A DNA stretch of 64,000 bases from CATQHB01 sp965262595 (GTDB lineage: Bacteria > Chloroflexota > Dehalococcoidia > Lucifugimonadales > UBA3495). The stretch spans positions 2,790,001 to 2,854,000 of the forward strand of contig OZ253548.1 in the NCBI GenBank assembly GCA_965262595.1, given 5' to 3'. The first letter of the stretch is position 1. The number at the start of each line of letters is the position of its first letter. The translations under genes and the position numbers were made by a program. Below, piece by piece: positions 32,785-41,818 of the stretch. Under the pieces are notes generated by a model that was not told the origin of the DNA, did not search any database, and saw only the letters and a list, made by a program, of their open reading frames with translations.

Positions 32785-33732
32785 ATGGGCCGCTACTTCT
32801 TGCGGCGGCTGGCTACGTTGCCCGCTCTGTTGGTGGGCATCTCCCTGGCCAGCTTCCTGCTGCTGAACTTTGCCCCCGGCGACGCCGCAGAAATTACGCT
32901 GCGGCGGCAGAACGGCGGTATTACCCCGTCCCGCGAGGCGGTGGACGCCCTGCGCGCCGAGCTGGGTTTGGACGCTCCGCTGCCAGTCCGCTATATCTCC
33001 TGGATGGGCCGGGCGGTGCGGGGTGATCTGGGGGATTCCTACCGCACCGGCAATTCCATCGGGGCGGAATTGGTCCGGCGGTTGCCCGTCACGCTCCTTC
33101 TGGCTGCCTCAAGCCTGGGAATGGCGATTGTGGTTGGCATCCCGTTGGGGGTGCTGGCGGCATTGTACCGGGGATCCTGGCTTGACACTGCCAGCCGGAT
33201 CCTGGCCCTGCTGGGAGCGGCGGTTCCCAGCTACGTGCTGGCGCTGTTATTGATGCTGTGCTTTGCCGTCTGGCTGGACTGGCTGCCGGCCATTGGCTAC
33301 GCTTCGCCGAAGAACATTATTCTGCCCGCCCTGGCCCTTTCCTTTGGAGTCCTGGCCCAACTGATGCGCTTGACCCGGGCCAGTATGCTGGACACACTGA
33401 ATCAGGATTATGTGCGGACGGCAAGGGCCAAGGGGCTTTCGGACCGGGGCATAACCTGGCGCCACACTTTGAAGAATGCCCTCTTGCCGGTGGTTACGGT
33501 CATCGGAACCAGCACCGGGCACCTGCTGGGCGGCGCGGTAATAATCGAGGCCATCTTCGGACTGCCGGGCGTGGGCCGGTTTGTGGTGGTGGGGATTTCC
33601 CAGAGGGATTATCCGGTGGTCCAGGGATTCGTGATTTATATGGCTCTGATGTTCCTGGTGGTTAATCTGATGGTTGACATTGCCTCCCGTTGGGTTGACC
33701 CGCGCCTTCACTTTGAAGGAGGGGGCGGCTAA
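32785..33732 (+). CDS. ABC transporter permease (NikB/DppB type)
   Basis: A 315-residue inner-membrane protein with six predicted helices. The N-terminal G-R-Y-F-L-R-R-L helix start, the periplasmic G-D-L-G-D-S-Y segment and the cytoplasmic EAA loop (Y-V-R-T-A-R-A-K-G-L-S at about 210-220) are typical of the family, ending in the usual W-V-D-P-R-L. It pairs with the next permease to form the channel. Its start is one base after the upstream stop and its stop overlaps the next start, so the three genes are coupled. Confidence 0.92.
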   Translation: MGRYFLRRLATLPALLVGISLASFLLLNFAPGDAAEITLRRQNGGITPSREAVDALRAELGLDAPLPVRYISWMGRAVRGDLGDSYRTGNSIGAELVRRLPVTLLLAASSLGMAIVVGIPLGVLAALYRGSWLDTASRILALLGAAVPSYVLALLLMLCFAVWLDWLPAIGYASPKNIILPALALSFGVLAQLMRLTRASMLDTLNQDYVRTARAKGLSDRGITWRHTLKNALLPVVTVIGTSTGHLLGGAVIIEAIFGLPGVGRFVVVGISQRDYPVVQGFVIYMALMFLVVNLMVDIASRWVDPRLHFEGGGG

Positions 33733-34613
33733 TGTCCCGCGAACTGTTGGAGACGGTCCCGCTTCGCGTCGGGCGCCGGCTTACGGTGCCGGGCCGATTT
33801 CGTCCGTTCCTCAAGGACCCGGCCACCCTGTTCGGACTGGTTATCATCCTGGTTGCTGCCGGGCTGGCCGTCGGCGCTCCGGTGCTTGCCCCCAACGATC
33901 CAACCGCCCTTAATCTGGAAGCCCGGCTTCTGCCGCCCTCCGCCCAGTTCCCTTTGGGTACGGACCCTCTGGGAAGGGATGAGCTAAGCCGCCTGATTTA
34001 CGGGGCGCGGGCTACCCTGGGCCTGGCGGCGGTAACCCTGGCAATTATTATGATTATCGCCCTGACCGTGGGGAGCCTGGCCGGCTACTACGGCGGCTGG
34101 CTGGACACCGGGTTGATGAGCATTGTGGACGTATTGCTCGCTTTTCCGTCCCTGGTCCTGGGAGTAGCCGTTGCCGGCATCCTGGGGCCGAGTCTGCTAA
34201 ACGTCATGATCGCGGTATCGGTTGTGTGGTGGGCCGGCTATGCCCGGGTGATCCGGGCGATGGTGCTTTCGGCTCGGCATCGGGAATATGTGGTATCGGC
34301 CCGAGCTATCGGAGCCGGCGATGCCAGGATTGTGGTGCATCACATCGCCCGCAACATCATGGGGCCGTTGGTAGTCCTGGCGACTCTGGACTTGGGCTGG
34401 ATTATTCTGGGCATTGCCGGACTGAACTTCCTTGGACTGGGAGCACAACCGCCGACGCCGGAATGGGGGGCGATGCTGAACGACTCCAGGGCCCATTTGC
34501 AGACCACTCCCCGGCTGTTGCTCTTTCCTGGAGGGGCCATCTTTCTGGTGGTATTGGGGTTTAACCTGCTGGGAGACGGCTTGCGGGATTTGCTGGACCC
34601 GACCACGTCCTGA
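33732..34613 (+). CDS. ABC transporter permease (NikC/DppC type)
   Basis: A 293-residue inner-membrane protein. It has the N-terminal F-L-K-D-P-A-T-L-F-G-L helix, the G-T-D-P-L-G-R-D-E-L-S-R-L signature of the DppC/NikC group near 75, the EAA loop E-Y-V-V-S-A-R-A-I-G-A-G-D near 180, and F-L-G-L-G-A-Q-P-P-T-P-E-W-G near 240. It is the last gene of the operon: no ATP-binding subunits follow, and the next gene is convergent, so the ATPases must be supplied from elsewhere. Confidence 0.92.
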   Translation: MSRELLETVPLRVGRRLTVPGRFRPFLKDPATLFGLVIILVAAGLAVGAPVLAPNDPTALNLEARLLPPSAQFPLGTDPLGRDELSRLIYGARATLGLAAVTLAIIMIIALTVGSLAGYYGGWLDTGLMSIVDVLLAFPSLVLGVAVAGILGPSLLNVMIAVSVVWWAGYARVIRAMVLSARHREYVVSARAIGAGDARIVVHHIARNIMGPLVVLATLDLGWIILGIAGLNFLGLGAQPPTPEWGAMLNDSRAHLQTTPRLLLFPGGAIFLVVLGFNLLGDGLRDLLDPTTS

Positions 34614-34673
34614 CGCCCAGCGTGAATCCTCAATAAGCGGTCAGGTTAACGAACCGGATGTTGGCTCCACCGT

Positions 34674-35390
34674 CTATTGGAACCAGGGCAGATCCAGGAG
34701 TTCCTTAAGGTTGCCGACCTGAACCAGGGGAGCCTGCGTCCCGGGCGGCGGCTCCCCACCCAGGCGATCAAGCCACACTGCCCCCATTCCTGCCCCCAAT
34801 GCGCCCTGGACATCTGCGGTCAGGGAGTCGCCGGCATGAACACATTCTTCCACGCTGCACCCCGTACGGGCGGCTGCGGTCTGAAATATGACCCGGTCCG
34901 GCTTGGCAACTCCCAGCGACTCTGATATTAATACCGGCTCAAAATACCGGAGCAAGTTCATGCGTTCAAGCTTTCCGGTTTGCTGCTCGACGTTGCCGTT
35001 GGAGATAACGCCCAGGCGCACCCCACGACTCTTCAGAGATTCGAGGGCGCTGGGTACTTCCTCAAAAACAGTCCAACCGGCCTCGCAGGCTTCCAGGTAA
35101 TCGCGGAAAATAAGGTCGGCTACGCTGGCCGTCAAGGGTCTTGCCGCTACTTCCCGGCAGCGTCTTATCCGCTGCTCGGCAAAGCTAATATTACCCTTCA
35201 GGAACTCTTCCAGATGTTTCTTGCTGGCATTTTGCCAGTCCGGGACAAATGCCTGCACCGACTCGGCACGGAAACTGGTCGAATGACGCTCAAATAGCTG
35301 TCCGGCTCCCCCCTCTTCGGCCAGTCTATGGGCGATAAGCGTGTCGTCGATATCAAAGAAAAGAACCGGGCGGTGGGCGTCCCTAGTCAA
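34674..35390 (-). CDS. HAD superfamily hydrolase (YjjG/2-haloacid-like)
   Basis: About 238 residues from a TTG at 35390; the frame is open about 130 nt further into the neighbouring gene, and the real start is not certain. HAD motif I is F-F-D-I-D-D-T-L (nucleophile Asp), motif II is V-I-S-N-G-N, the lysine is in G-V-A-K-P-D-R, and motif IV is H-A-G-D-S-L-T-A-D. The cap domain is helical, as in the YjjG and haloacid dehalogenase group. Most such proteins are small-molecule phosphatases. It begins almost directly after the CoxM-like gene on the same strand. Confidence 0.85.
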   Translation of the reverse strand: MTRDAHRPVLFFDIDDTLIAHRLAEEGGAGQLFERHSTSFRAESVQAFVPDWQNASKKHLEEFLKGNISFAEQRIRRCREVAARPLTASVADLIFRDYLEACEAGWTVFEEVPSALESLKSRGVRLGVISNGNVEQQTGKLERMNLLRYFEPVLISESLGVAKPDRVIFQTAAARTGCSVEECVHAGDSLTADVQGALGAGMGAVWLDRLGGEPPPGTQAPLVQVGNLKELLDLPWFQ

Positions 35391-35403
35391 CTCGGTCGCA
35401 GCG

Positions 35404-36276
35404 TCAGGCCGGGTTAGTCCTTTCCTTCGCCGTTTCGAGGGCGCGGCGGACCAAAATAGTTGCCACATCGCGCCGGTATTCGGCGGAAGCATGAATGTCG
35501 GCTTGCGGATTAATCTCACCTTTGACCAGTTCGGCGGCTTCGGCGATTAAGGCCGGTGCAAGGTCGGTATCCAGCAGCGCTTCTTCTACCCCCCGCATCC
35601 GCAGCGGAATGCCGCTTACTCCACCGACTACCACCCGGGCTTTCCGGCAGATGCCCCGCCCATCGAGAGTCACCGTCGCTGCTGCCGCGGCCACGGCAAA
35701 GTCGCCCCGCCTGCGGCTCACTTCCTGGAAACTCCAGCCGGTCTGCGGCTCCGGAAGGGGGAATCTGATTTCGGTCAGGAGTTCGTCAGGCTCCAAAGCA
35801 GTGGTGAGGTGGTCGATAAAGAAATCCTCGGCCTGGAGTGTGTGCGCGCCCCGCACACTTTGCAGCTCCAGCTCGGCCTCCAGCGCAGCCGCCACGATGG
35901 CTAGCTCGGCAGCCGGGTCCGCGTGGGCGATGCTGCCGCCGATGGTGCCCCGGTTGCGTATGGCCGGGTGACTGACAAAGGTAAGGGCCTCGCTCATGAG
36001 GGCGCATGACCGGCTGACCTCTTCCGACGCCATCACGCGGCTTTGCCGGGTGCCCGCTCCTACGGCCAGAAACGGGCCTTCCTGCCGGATGTAGGCCAAC
36101 TCTCCGATTCCGTTGATATCCACCAGTGCGCCCGGCCTGACTAGCCTGAAATTCAGCATCGGCATCAGGCTCTGTCCGCCGGACAGCACTTTGGCGTCAG
36201 CGGCCCTTTGGTGCAGCAGGTCCAAGGCTTCGGGTACCGTTTGAGGTGCAAAGTATTCAAAAGGCGCAGGTTTCAT
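35404..36276 (-). CDS. Molybdenum hydroxylase FAD subunit (CoxM/XdhB type)
   Basis: A 290-residue subunit. It starts P-A-P-F-E-Y-F-A-P-Q-T-V-P-E-A-L-D-L-L and contains the two FAD motifs A-K-V-L-S-G-G-Q-S-L-M-P near 30-41 and T-I-G-G-S-I-A-H-A-D-P-A near 112-123. It passes electrons from the iron-sulfur subunit to an external acceptor. The order large, small, medium along this strand forms one operon with gaps of 89 and 138 bp. Confidence 0.93.
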   Translation of the reverse strand: MKPAPFEYFAPQTVPEALDLLHQRAADAKVLSGGQSLMPMLNFRLVRPGALVDINGIGELAYIRQEGPFLAVGAGTRQSRVMASEEVSRSCALMSEALTFVSHPAIRNRGTIGGSIAHADPAAELAIVAAALEAELELQSVRGAHTLQAEDFFIDHLTTALEPDELLTEIRFPLPEPQTGWSFQEVSRRRGDFAVAAAAATVTLDGRGICRKARVVVGGVSGIPLRMRGVEEALLDTDLAPALIAEAAELVKGEINPQADIHASAEYRRDVATILVRRALETAKERTNPA

Positions 36277-36365
36277 CAGGGCCTCCGTAGCCCAGGGTCC
36301 GGACTGACCTGATAGTGGGCCGGGGGATAGGGGCTAATAGTCAATTGGTCAGCGTTGAAGCATTA

Positions 36366-36857
36366 CTAACCGGTCAGCTCGGAAGCGGCCGCTTTGATGG
36401 CTTCGACGATTTGCATATAGCCGGTGCACCGGCAGAGATTTCCCGCAATGGCCTCTCGGATTTCCCGGTCGGTGGGTTGCCGGGTATGTTCCAGCAGGTA
36501 CGACGCTGCCATAATCATGCCGGGGGTGCAGTAACCGCACTGAAGGCCGTGATGCTCGGCAAAGGCCTTTTGCACCGGGTGCATATTCCTCACCGTGCCC
36601 AAACCCTCAATGGTGGTTACCTCGCGTCCATCGGCCTGAACCGCCAAAAGGATGCAAGACCGTACCAACTCACCGTCAAGGTAAACATTGCAGCACCCAC
36701 AAACCCCATGCTCGCAACCGGCGTGGGAGCCGGTAAGTATCAGGTCTTCGCGAACGAAGTCCAGGAGGGTCTTGCGCACCGGAATCGTGGCAGAATGCGT
36801 TACCCGGTTCACTTTCAGGGTTATGGTGCGCAACTGCTCCGGAGTTGGGTTTAACAT
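36366..36857 (-). CDS. Molybdenum hydroxylase 2Fe-2S subunit (CoxS/XdhC type)
   Basis: A 163-residue subunit carrying two [2Fe-2S] clusters. The plant-type cluster is in G-C-E-H-G-V-C-G-C-C-N-V-Y with a later R-S-C-I-L-L; the second cluster is in Q-C-G-Y-C-T-P-G-M and G-N-L-C-R-C-T-G-Y. All eight cysteines are present. It links the molybdenum site of the large subunit to the FAD subunit. Confidence 0.95.
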   Translation of the reverse strand: MLNPTPEQLRTITLKVNRVTHSATIPVRKTLLDFVREDLILTGSHAGCEHGVCGCCNVYLDGELVRSCILLAVQADGREVTTIEGLGTVRNMHPVQKAFAEHHGLQCGYCTPGMIMAASYLLEHTRQPTDREIREAIAGNLCRCTGYMQIVEAIKAAASELTG

Positions 36858-36995
36858 ATATACTCAGCCCTCCGCCAGGGACAATATTCGGCCAACCCGG
36901 GCCGGGTCAAAAGCGTTTCTCAGCGCGCCTTGGTAACGCCGGGCGCCGCTTTCCGCCAACTTCTACCATTTATCGCCCAACGCCGGTATCAGCTA

Positions 36996-39422
36996 TCAGC
37001 CACCGGCAGCGCTCGATGCTGCCAGGTGGTCTTTCACCAGTTGATGGAGTTTGGTTGGTGACAAGGGGATATCCGATAAAGGCAGGTTATAACCGGAAAG
37101 CGCATCTTCCAGGGCGCTCACAATGGCCGCCGGGGCAGTCATGTAACCGCCTTCCCCGGCCCCCTTCGCCCCCAGGGGATGCCCCGGAGCCGGAGTGCAT
37201 ACATCGTCTATCGTGATGTGGGGCACTTCCATCGCGGTAGAAAGCAGATGGTCCATAAAAGTCTGGCTCAGCAATTGACCATTTTCGCTGTAAACGTACT
37301 GGGAGAAGAGGGCGGCGTCGATGCCCCGCATTGTACCGCCGTAAACCAGTCCTTCCACAATCTGCGGATTGATTTGTACGCCGCAATCGTGAACCACGTA
37401 ATAATTGACTAGCTCAATATCAAAAGTCTCGGCGTCCACTTCCACGACAGGCACGTGGGCCGCAAAGGCAAAAGAGATGAACCCCCGGGTCTTGAACGGC
37501 CCATCGGGCATACCGTCTTCACGCTCGCCGCTCTTGGGGTTACGATAAACGTAGGTCTCCACCAACGCCGGCTCCATATTGGAGGGGCGCAGGTCGGCGC
37601 GACGGTAGGCGATGCGAGCCACGTCGTCGAAGCTGATACGCAGGCTGGGGAGGAGCCGGGCCACGAATTCCCCGTCGTGAAGCTCCAGCAAGCTTGGCTC
37701 AATTCCCAACGCCTGCGACGCGATGGCAACCATTTTTCCCTTGATCTTGGCCGACGCGCCCAGCACGGCAGCCCCCATCATCAGGTGCATTCGGCTGCCG
37801 GTAGTAGCTACGGAAGGAACGCCTCCGTTGGAGTCGGCCCGGATTACGGTGACCTTGTCCGGGGTCACGTGCAGGGCCTCACAAACCAACTGGGTTACGG
37901 TGGTCTCGTGACCCTGTCCGGCAGACTGGAACCCGATGGCCGCAATTATATTGCCGTTGACATCTACCTGAAGACGCACGCCTTCGCCCACATCGCCGCC
38001 GCCGATCATCCCGGGGTTATTGAACAAGTTGAAGACGCTGCCGGCCCCGGCGCTGGGCTCGATGCAGCTTGCCACGCCGACTCCCAGCAACTTGCCCCGC
38101 TGTAGCGCTTCCGCCTTGAGCTCGGCGACACGGGAGTAACCGGACATTTCCAGCGCCTTGCCCATCACGGTGGGATAATCGCCGCTGTCGTAGGTAGCGC
38201 CGGTGGGGATTTCGTAGGGGAACTCGTCGGGCTGTATGAAGTTGCGGAGTCTGACTTCGGCGCGGTCAATGTTCAAGCCCTGGGCTACCAAATCAATGCT
38301 GCGCTCAATAGCGAAGTTGGTGGGAGCCTGGCCGAAACCGTTGTAGGGAGCCTGGTTAGTCTTGCAAGTGAGCACCGAGATGGGGGAATAACGCACCGCC
38401 GGAATGGTATAGGGGCCGACCAGCGCAGTGATGGGCTTGCCGATTTGCATTGCGCCGCGACCGGCATAAGCCCCGGCATCGTCAATTACGGTCAAGTCCA
38501 GGCCCTGTATCTTGCCGGAATCATCGCAGGCTATCCGGGTTGTCCAAATTCGGTCCGGACCGTGGGCGTCGCCTGCGGCCATATTTTCCATCCGGTCCTC
38601 AATGAATTTCACCGGCCTTTCCACCATGCGACTGGCCAGGCAGGTAAGGAATATCTGCTTGCGGCCCCGCTTGTTTCCATAGCTGCCGCCGATATCAACG
38701 TCCATATGGACCCTTACTTTACTTGAGGGCACCCGCATCGTGCGGGCTATTTGCTCGTTAATCTGGGGGTTTTGCTGCGAGGCCCAGACATCAACAATGC
38801 CGCTGATTTCGTCCCATGCCGCGACGCAGCCGAAAGTTTCCAGGGGCACCCCGGAATGACGGTTCCAGCGGAACCGGCCCTCGAACACATGGGCGGCCTG
38901 CCGAAAGGCTTCCTCGACATCCCCAAAATCCAAGGAAGTCTGAAAGGCGATATTGGAGCCGTGCGCCTCGTGCAGCACCGGCGCCCCCGGTTGCATCGCC
39001 GCTTCCGGGTCCACCACCGGCTCCAGAGGCTCATATTCCACTTCGACCAGCTCGGCGGCGTCCTCCGCCAGGTAACGGCTGGTGGCTATCACCGCCGCCA
39101 CCCATTCCCCGGCATAGCGCGCCTTGCCCACCGCCAGGGGATACCAGACTACGTTGGGCAAGTGCATATTCTGGGGTATATGCTCCATCCATTCCGGGAG
39201 GTCCTCCCCGACGATGACCTTCACCACCCCGGGCATTTGCTCGGCCTTGCCGGTGTCGATACTTCGGATAATTGCGTGGGCGTGAAGCGAAGACACCGGA
39301 GCCAGGTGGAGCATGCCCGGTAGAACAATGTCGTTAACATAGCGGCCTTTGCCCAGGACAAACCGTTTATCCTCAATAGGAGGAAAATGCTGCCCAATCC
39401 ACTTCCACTGGGAAGTTGTCAT
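36996..39422 (-). CDS. Molybdenum hydroxylase large subunit (CoxL/XdhA family, not a CO dehydrogenase)
   Basis: An 808-residue molybdopterin-cytosine-dinucleotide subunit. The active-site loop that reads A-Y-x-C-S-F-R in true form I CO dehydrogenase and A-Y-R-G-A-G-R in form II is here A-P-Y-N-G-F-G-Q-A, so CO oxidation is unlikely. The substrate is probably an aldehyde or N-heterocycle. Other motifs are G-G-S-Y-G-N-K-R-G near 250, G-Q-G-H-E-T-T near 500, and the glutamate motif G-A-K-G-A-G-E-G-G-Y near 755. It is the first gene of the L-S-M operon. Confidence 0.92.
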   Translation of the reverse strand: MTTSQWKWIGQHFPPIEDKRFVLGKGRYVNDIVLPGMLHLAPVSSLHAHAIIRSIDTGKAEQMPGVVKVIVGEDLPEWMEHIPQNMHLPNVVWYPLAVGKARYAGEWVAAVIATSRYLAEDAAELVEVEYEPLEPVVDPEAAMQPGAPVLHEAHGSNIAFQTSLDFGDVEEAFRQAAHVFEGRFRWNRHSGVPLETFGCVAAWDEISGIVDVWASQQNPQINEQIARTMRVPSSKVRVHMDVDIGGSYGNKRGRKQIFLTCLASRMVERPVKFIEDRMENMAAGDAHGPDRIWTTRIACDDSGKIQGLDLTVIDDAGAYAGRGAMQIGKPITALVGPYTIPAVRYSPISVLTCKTNQAPYNGFGQAPTNFAIERSIDLVAQGLNIDRAEVRLRNFIQPDEFPYEIPTGATYDSGDYPTVMGKALEMSGYSRVAELKAEALQRGKLLGVGVASCIEPSAGAGSVFNLFNNPGMIGGGDVGEGVRLQVDVNGNIIAAIGFQSAGQGHETTVTQLVCEALHVTPDKVTVIRADSNGGVPSVATTGSRMHLMMGAAVLGASAKIKGKMVAIASQALGIEPSLLELHDGEFVARLLPSLRISFDDVARIAYRRADLRPSNMEPALVETYVYRNPKSGEREDGMPDGPFKTRGFISFAFAAHVPVVEVDAETFDIELVNYYVVHDCGVQINPQIVEGLVYGGTMRGIDAALFSQYVYSENGQLLSQTFMDHLLSTAMEVPHITIDDVCTPAPGHPLGAKGAGEGGYMTAPAAIVSALEDALSGYNLPLSDIPLSPTKLHQLVKDHLAASSAAGG

Positions 39423-39577
39423 CCGGTCACCTCACGGCAATGGGTCTTGCTTTCTTAATGAAAACCGAAATATGGCGGCAAATCCATAGTCTGCTGGAAT
39501 TGATGAGAGGTCTAGCAGTGCTATGATGTCACGAAGATGTTGTAATTGCCGTATTGTAGCACGAACCTTGAGGGATT

Positions 39578-40021
39578 ATGGCTGATTCCGTTTCCCCCGA
39601 AGTCCGGTCGCGCGTGATGTCACGCGTCCGCGGACGCAACACGCGCCCAGAGTTGTTCGTAAGGAGGGCGGTATGGGCCGAGGGCTTTCGTTACAGGCTG
39701 CACGTAAAGAGATTACCTGGCACTCCCGACTTGGTTCTGACCAAATATCGTTTGGCTGTTTTCGTTCACGGCTGTTTCTGGCATCAGCATAGCTGCCCAC
39801 GTTCCAAACGTCCGTCCTCCAATCGAGAGTATTGGGACCGAAAGCTAGATGGCAACAGAGCACGAGATGCTCGTCATCGGATACAATTGGAAGAATCGGG
39901 CTGGACTGTAGTTACTGTTTGGGAATGCAGCCTGAAGGGCGGTACTGATAGCTTGCTGGCGCAACTGAGAAACCTCCGGGCCGGCTATTATGAGTCGGTG
40001 CTTTGTTCCAGTAGCTCGTAG
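39578..40021 (+). CDS. vsr: Very-short-patch repair endonuclease (Vsr)
   Basis: A 147-residue nuclease that nicks T:G mismatches arising from deaminated 5-methylcytosine. Visible features are M-S-R-V-R-G-R-N-T-R-P-E near 14-25 (conserved N-terminal zone), G-T-P-D-L-V-L near 48 with the catalytic Asp, and V-F-V-H-G-C-F-W-H-Q-H near 63-73 with the zinc/catalytic His cluster. It lies 2 kb from the cytosine methyltransferase, its normal functional partner. Its end overlaps the convergent small gene by 34 bp. GC is lower than in the flanks. Confidence 0.92.
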   Translation: MADSVSPEVRSRVMSRVRGRNTRPELFVRRAVWAEGFRYRLHVKRLPGTPDLVLTKYRLAVFVHGCFWHQHSCPRSKRPSSNREYWDRKLDGNRARDARHRIQLEESGWTVVTVWECSLKGGTDSLLAQLRNLRAGYYESVLCSSSS

Positions 40022-40188
40022 ATCAGTTCTGCAACATCCTTGCCATGCTTTTCTATGTCTCCGATGATTTCGATGAGGTCATCTGCTATCTCATATTTTT
40101 CGTCTTCGGTGGCGGCTTGAGCATTAGCTGTCAGTGTATCCGCGTACGTCTTGAGCATGGAGCGGGGAGTCGCTGTCATATCTGTCAT
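39988..40188 (-). CDS. Small acidic helical protein of unknown function
   Basis: A 66-residue protein, fully helical and acidic in its second half (E-K-Y-E-I-A-D-D-L-I-E-I-I-G-D-I-E-K). An aaggg site lies about 11 nt before the first ATG; a second ATG follows 9 nt later. It is 80 bp downstream of the DGQHR gene on the same strand, so it may be its partner or regulator. I do not recognise it. Confidence 0.6.
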   Translation of the reverse strand: MTDMTATPRSMLKTYADTLTANAQAATEDEKYEIADDLIEIIGDIEKHGKDVAELIYELLEQSTDS

Positions 40189-40268
40189 ATCATCTGCACC
40201 CTTTGATGATGTTTTGCCCGCCGGTTATAAGTCTTAACCGGCGGGCGTGGTCGTCCTACCCCTTGAAA

Positions 40269-41609
40269 TTATTCCAGTGTTCCAGCAGGTTCGAGAGTAG
40301 GTATATGAACAGGCATCTCGACTGTCTCCGCCGGACTGAGCGGTTCGATGATGCCCAACTGCTCTAGCATTTTCTGAGATGCTGCCTTTACGGCCGGAGC
40401 CTGGGTTCGAATTTTGCCTCCAGTGACGATATTCCCATCCCAGATTGGGCCATTGCGCGACCAATCAATGCCATTGAGGGGCTTGAGCACTTCCCGTAGG
40501 TGTTCCATCACTTCGAGTTCTCCCTTGTCGGTGTTGGTGATGTCGCGCAACACGGTGTTGGAAAGTAGCCCAAGTGTGGTTAAGAATGCTCCGTTCATAG
40601 GAACGTTCTGTTGCTGCTTGACCTCCTTAGTTCGCTGAAGAACCGTGGCTGAGTCGGCACCGCCCGGCGGCGATAGTTGCGCCACTTTGTTCCAGTCGGG
40701 AACTATCTCGGTCATGACCTTGAGGAAGGCTACCCGAGAACGGACCCAGCTCTCTCTGGAATCACGGTTAGTCATTGCGGCGGCGGCTTCTTCACCGAAG
40801 CTGATTTCATTGGTTCCAGTAGAACCGGTGAGACTGTGCTTGACGAACTGCCTTACCTGATTGACCAAGAAAACGAACGGGGAGCTCTTCCCGACGCTAG
40901 TAGAAGTTGCGTCCACCCTACCTTTGAGCAGAGACACCTCTTCAATTATGCTTATGACAGCCGCGTTAGCGGGCTGGCGTGTATCGTACACTGCGAGCAA
41001 AGAGGGCGGCAGTGCCTTGGTTCGGCCGGCGTCGGCGAAGTCCTGGTGGACTTGGTTGATATCAGCTTCTATTGTCATCATGAAGGGTACGCCAGTGTTC
41101 ATGAAGCTCTCGCCGTGACGGGTGCCTCGGGTGTCCTTGGCTACCTTCTCTATGCCAATGTACCGGTGCTGCCCATCTGTGATGTGGATAGACATTTCGT
41201 CTGGCAAAACCGCGTAGCCGGAATTCGTGGCTTCCTGTCCTTCGGGCACGTAGATTTGCAAGCCTCCTGTAGAATTGAGTGTCAACGGCGGTATGATAAA
41301 AGGTTCTCCTTTCTCGAGTGTCTTGGTGAGGTAATTGGCGAATGCCACCCAGTGATCCCTAATCACGGGGCGGTTGGTGGCGTCCAGAGCATCCCCAGCG
41401 GTTTGCCCTTTTTCGGCGGAGTTATAGTACAGAATGCGCGTCATAACCTTGACCGGAATAACTCCGCTAACCATTTCCCGGTCTCCCTGCTTGAAGATAC
41501 GGACAGGGGTTGCTTCCCGGTGCGTTTCCATGGCGACGCTCATGGCCTTTTGCCTAGCGTCCTCGAGTGCACCAGATACCTTTATTATCTGGGTTTTGGG
41601 ATTGACCAT
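40269..41609 (-). CDS. DGQHR-domain protein (DndB-like)
   Basis: A 446-residue protein. The name-giving motif I-T-D-G-Q-H-R-Y-I-G-I lies at about 148-158, in the ParB/sulfiredoxin-like fold. An N-terminal M-T-R-I-L-Y-Y-N-S and central D-T-R-Q-P-A-N-A-A-V element fit the DndB family, which in the Dnd phosphorothioation system acts as a transcriptional and modification regulator. No dndC, dndD or dndE is present, so its role must be different, probably linked to the neighbouring methyltransferase. The ATG has an excellent aggagg site. GC and codon use differ from the flanks. Confidence 0.8.
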   Translation of the reverse strand: MVNPKTQIIKVSGALEDARQKAMSVAMETHREATPVRIFKQGDREMVSGVIPVKVMTRILYYNSAEKGQTAGDALDATNRPVIRDHWVAFANYLTKTLEKGEPFIIPPLTLNSTGGLQIYVPEGQEATNSGYAVLPDEMSIHITDGQHRYIGIEKVAKDTRGTRHGESFMNTGVPFMMTIEADINQVHQDFADAGRTKALPPSLLAVYDTRQPANAAVISIIEEVSLLKGRVDATSTSVGKSSPFVFLVNQVRQFVKHSLTGSTGTNEISFGEEAAAAMTNRDSRESWVRSRVAFLKVMTEIVPDWNKVAQLSPPGGADSATVLQRTKEVKQQQNVPMNGAFLTTLGLLSNTVLRDITNTDKGELEVMEHLREVLKPLNGIDWSRNGPIWDGNIVTGGKIRTQAPAVKAASQKMLEQLGIIEPLSPAETVEMPVHIPTLEPAGTLE

Positions 41610-41732
41610 TAGAATAACCTCCTAATTGGATTTGGGCATTGTATACGGTATTACCCACCAATCGACCAAAACCCTGGGCCGGGCCCGTGCTCCAAAACCT
41701 TTACAAAGATTTACAGCTCTGTAATAATGCGA

Positions 41733-41809
41733 TGGAGGCCACGGCGGGAATCGAACCCGCAAAAACCCCGTCTGCCAACTGGGCGCATTTACCATTCTGC
41801 TACGTGGCC
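41733..41809 (-). tRNA. tRNA-like gene, anticodon position GGC (Ala) but with an irregular anticodon stem
   Basis: On the minus strand a perfect 7-bp acceptor stem (ggccacg with cgtggcc), a D-arm containing agaatggtaaat, a perfect T-arm gcgggttcgattcccgc and an encoded tcca end are present. Loop position 33 is T and the bases at 34-36 are GGC, giving alanine. The anticodon stem pairs only at three positions (ccc with ggg); the two pairs next to the loop fail, and discriminator base U is unusual for alanine. It may be a specialised or decaying tRNA. Identity is uncertain. Confidence 0.6.
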
Positions 41810-41818
41810 GGATTTCTC

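Noticed and set aside
31599..32786. A 395-codon open frame antisense to the binding-protein gene
   Set aside because: The sense frame is clearly NikA-like with signal peptide and operon context; the antisense frame has no motif or ribosome-binding site.
36996..39422. Carbon monoxide dehydrogenase call for the L-S-M operon
   Set aside because: The active-site loop lacks the Cys-containing motif of true CO dehydrogenase.
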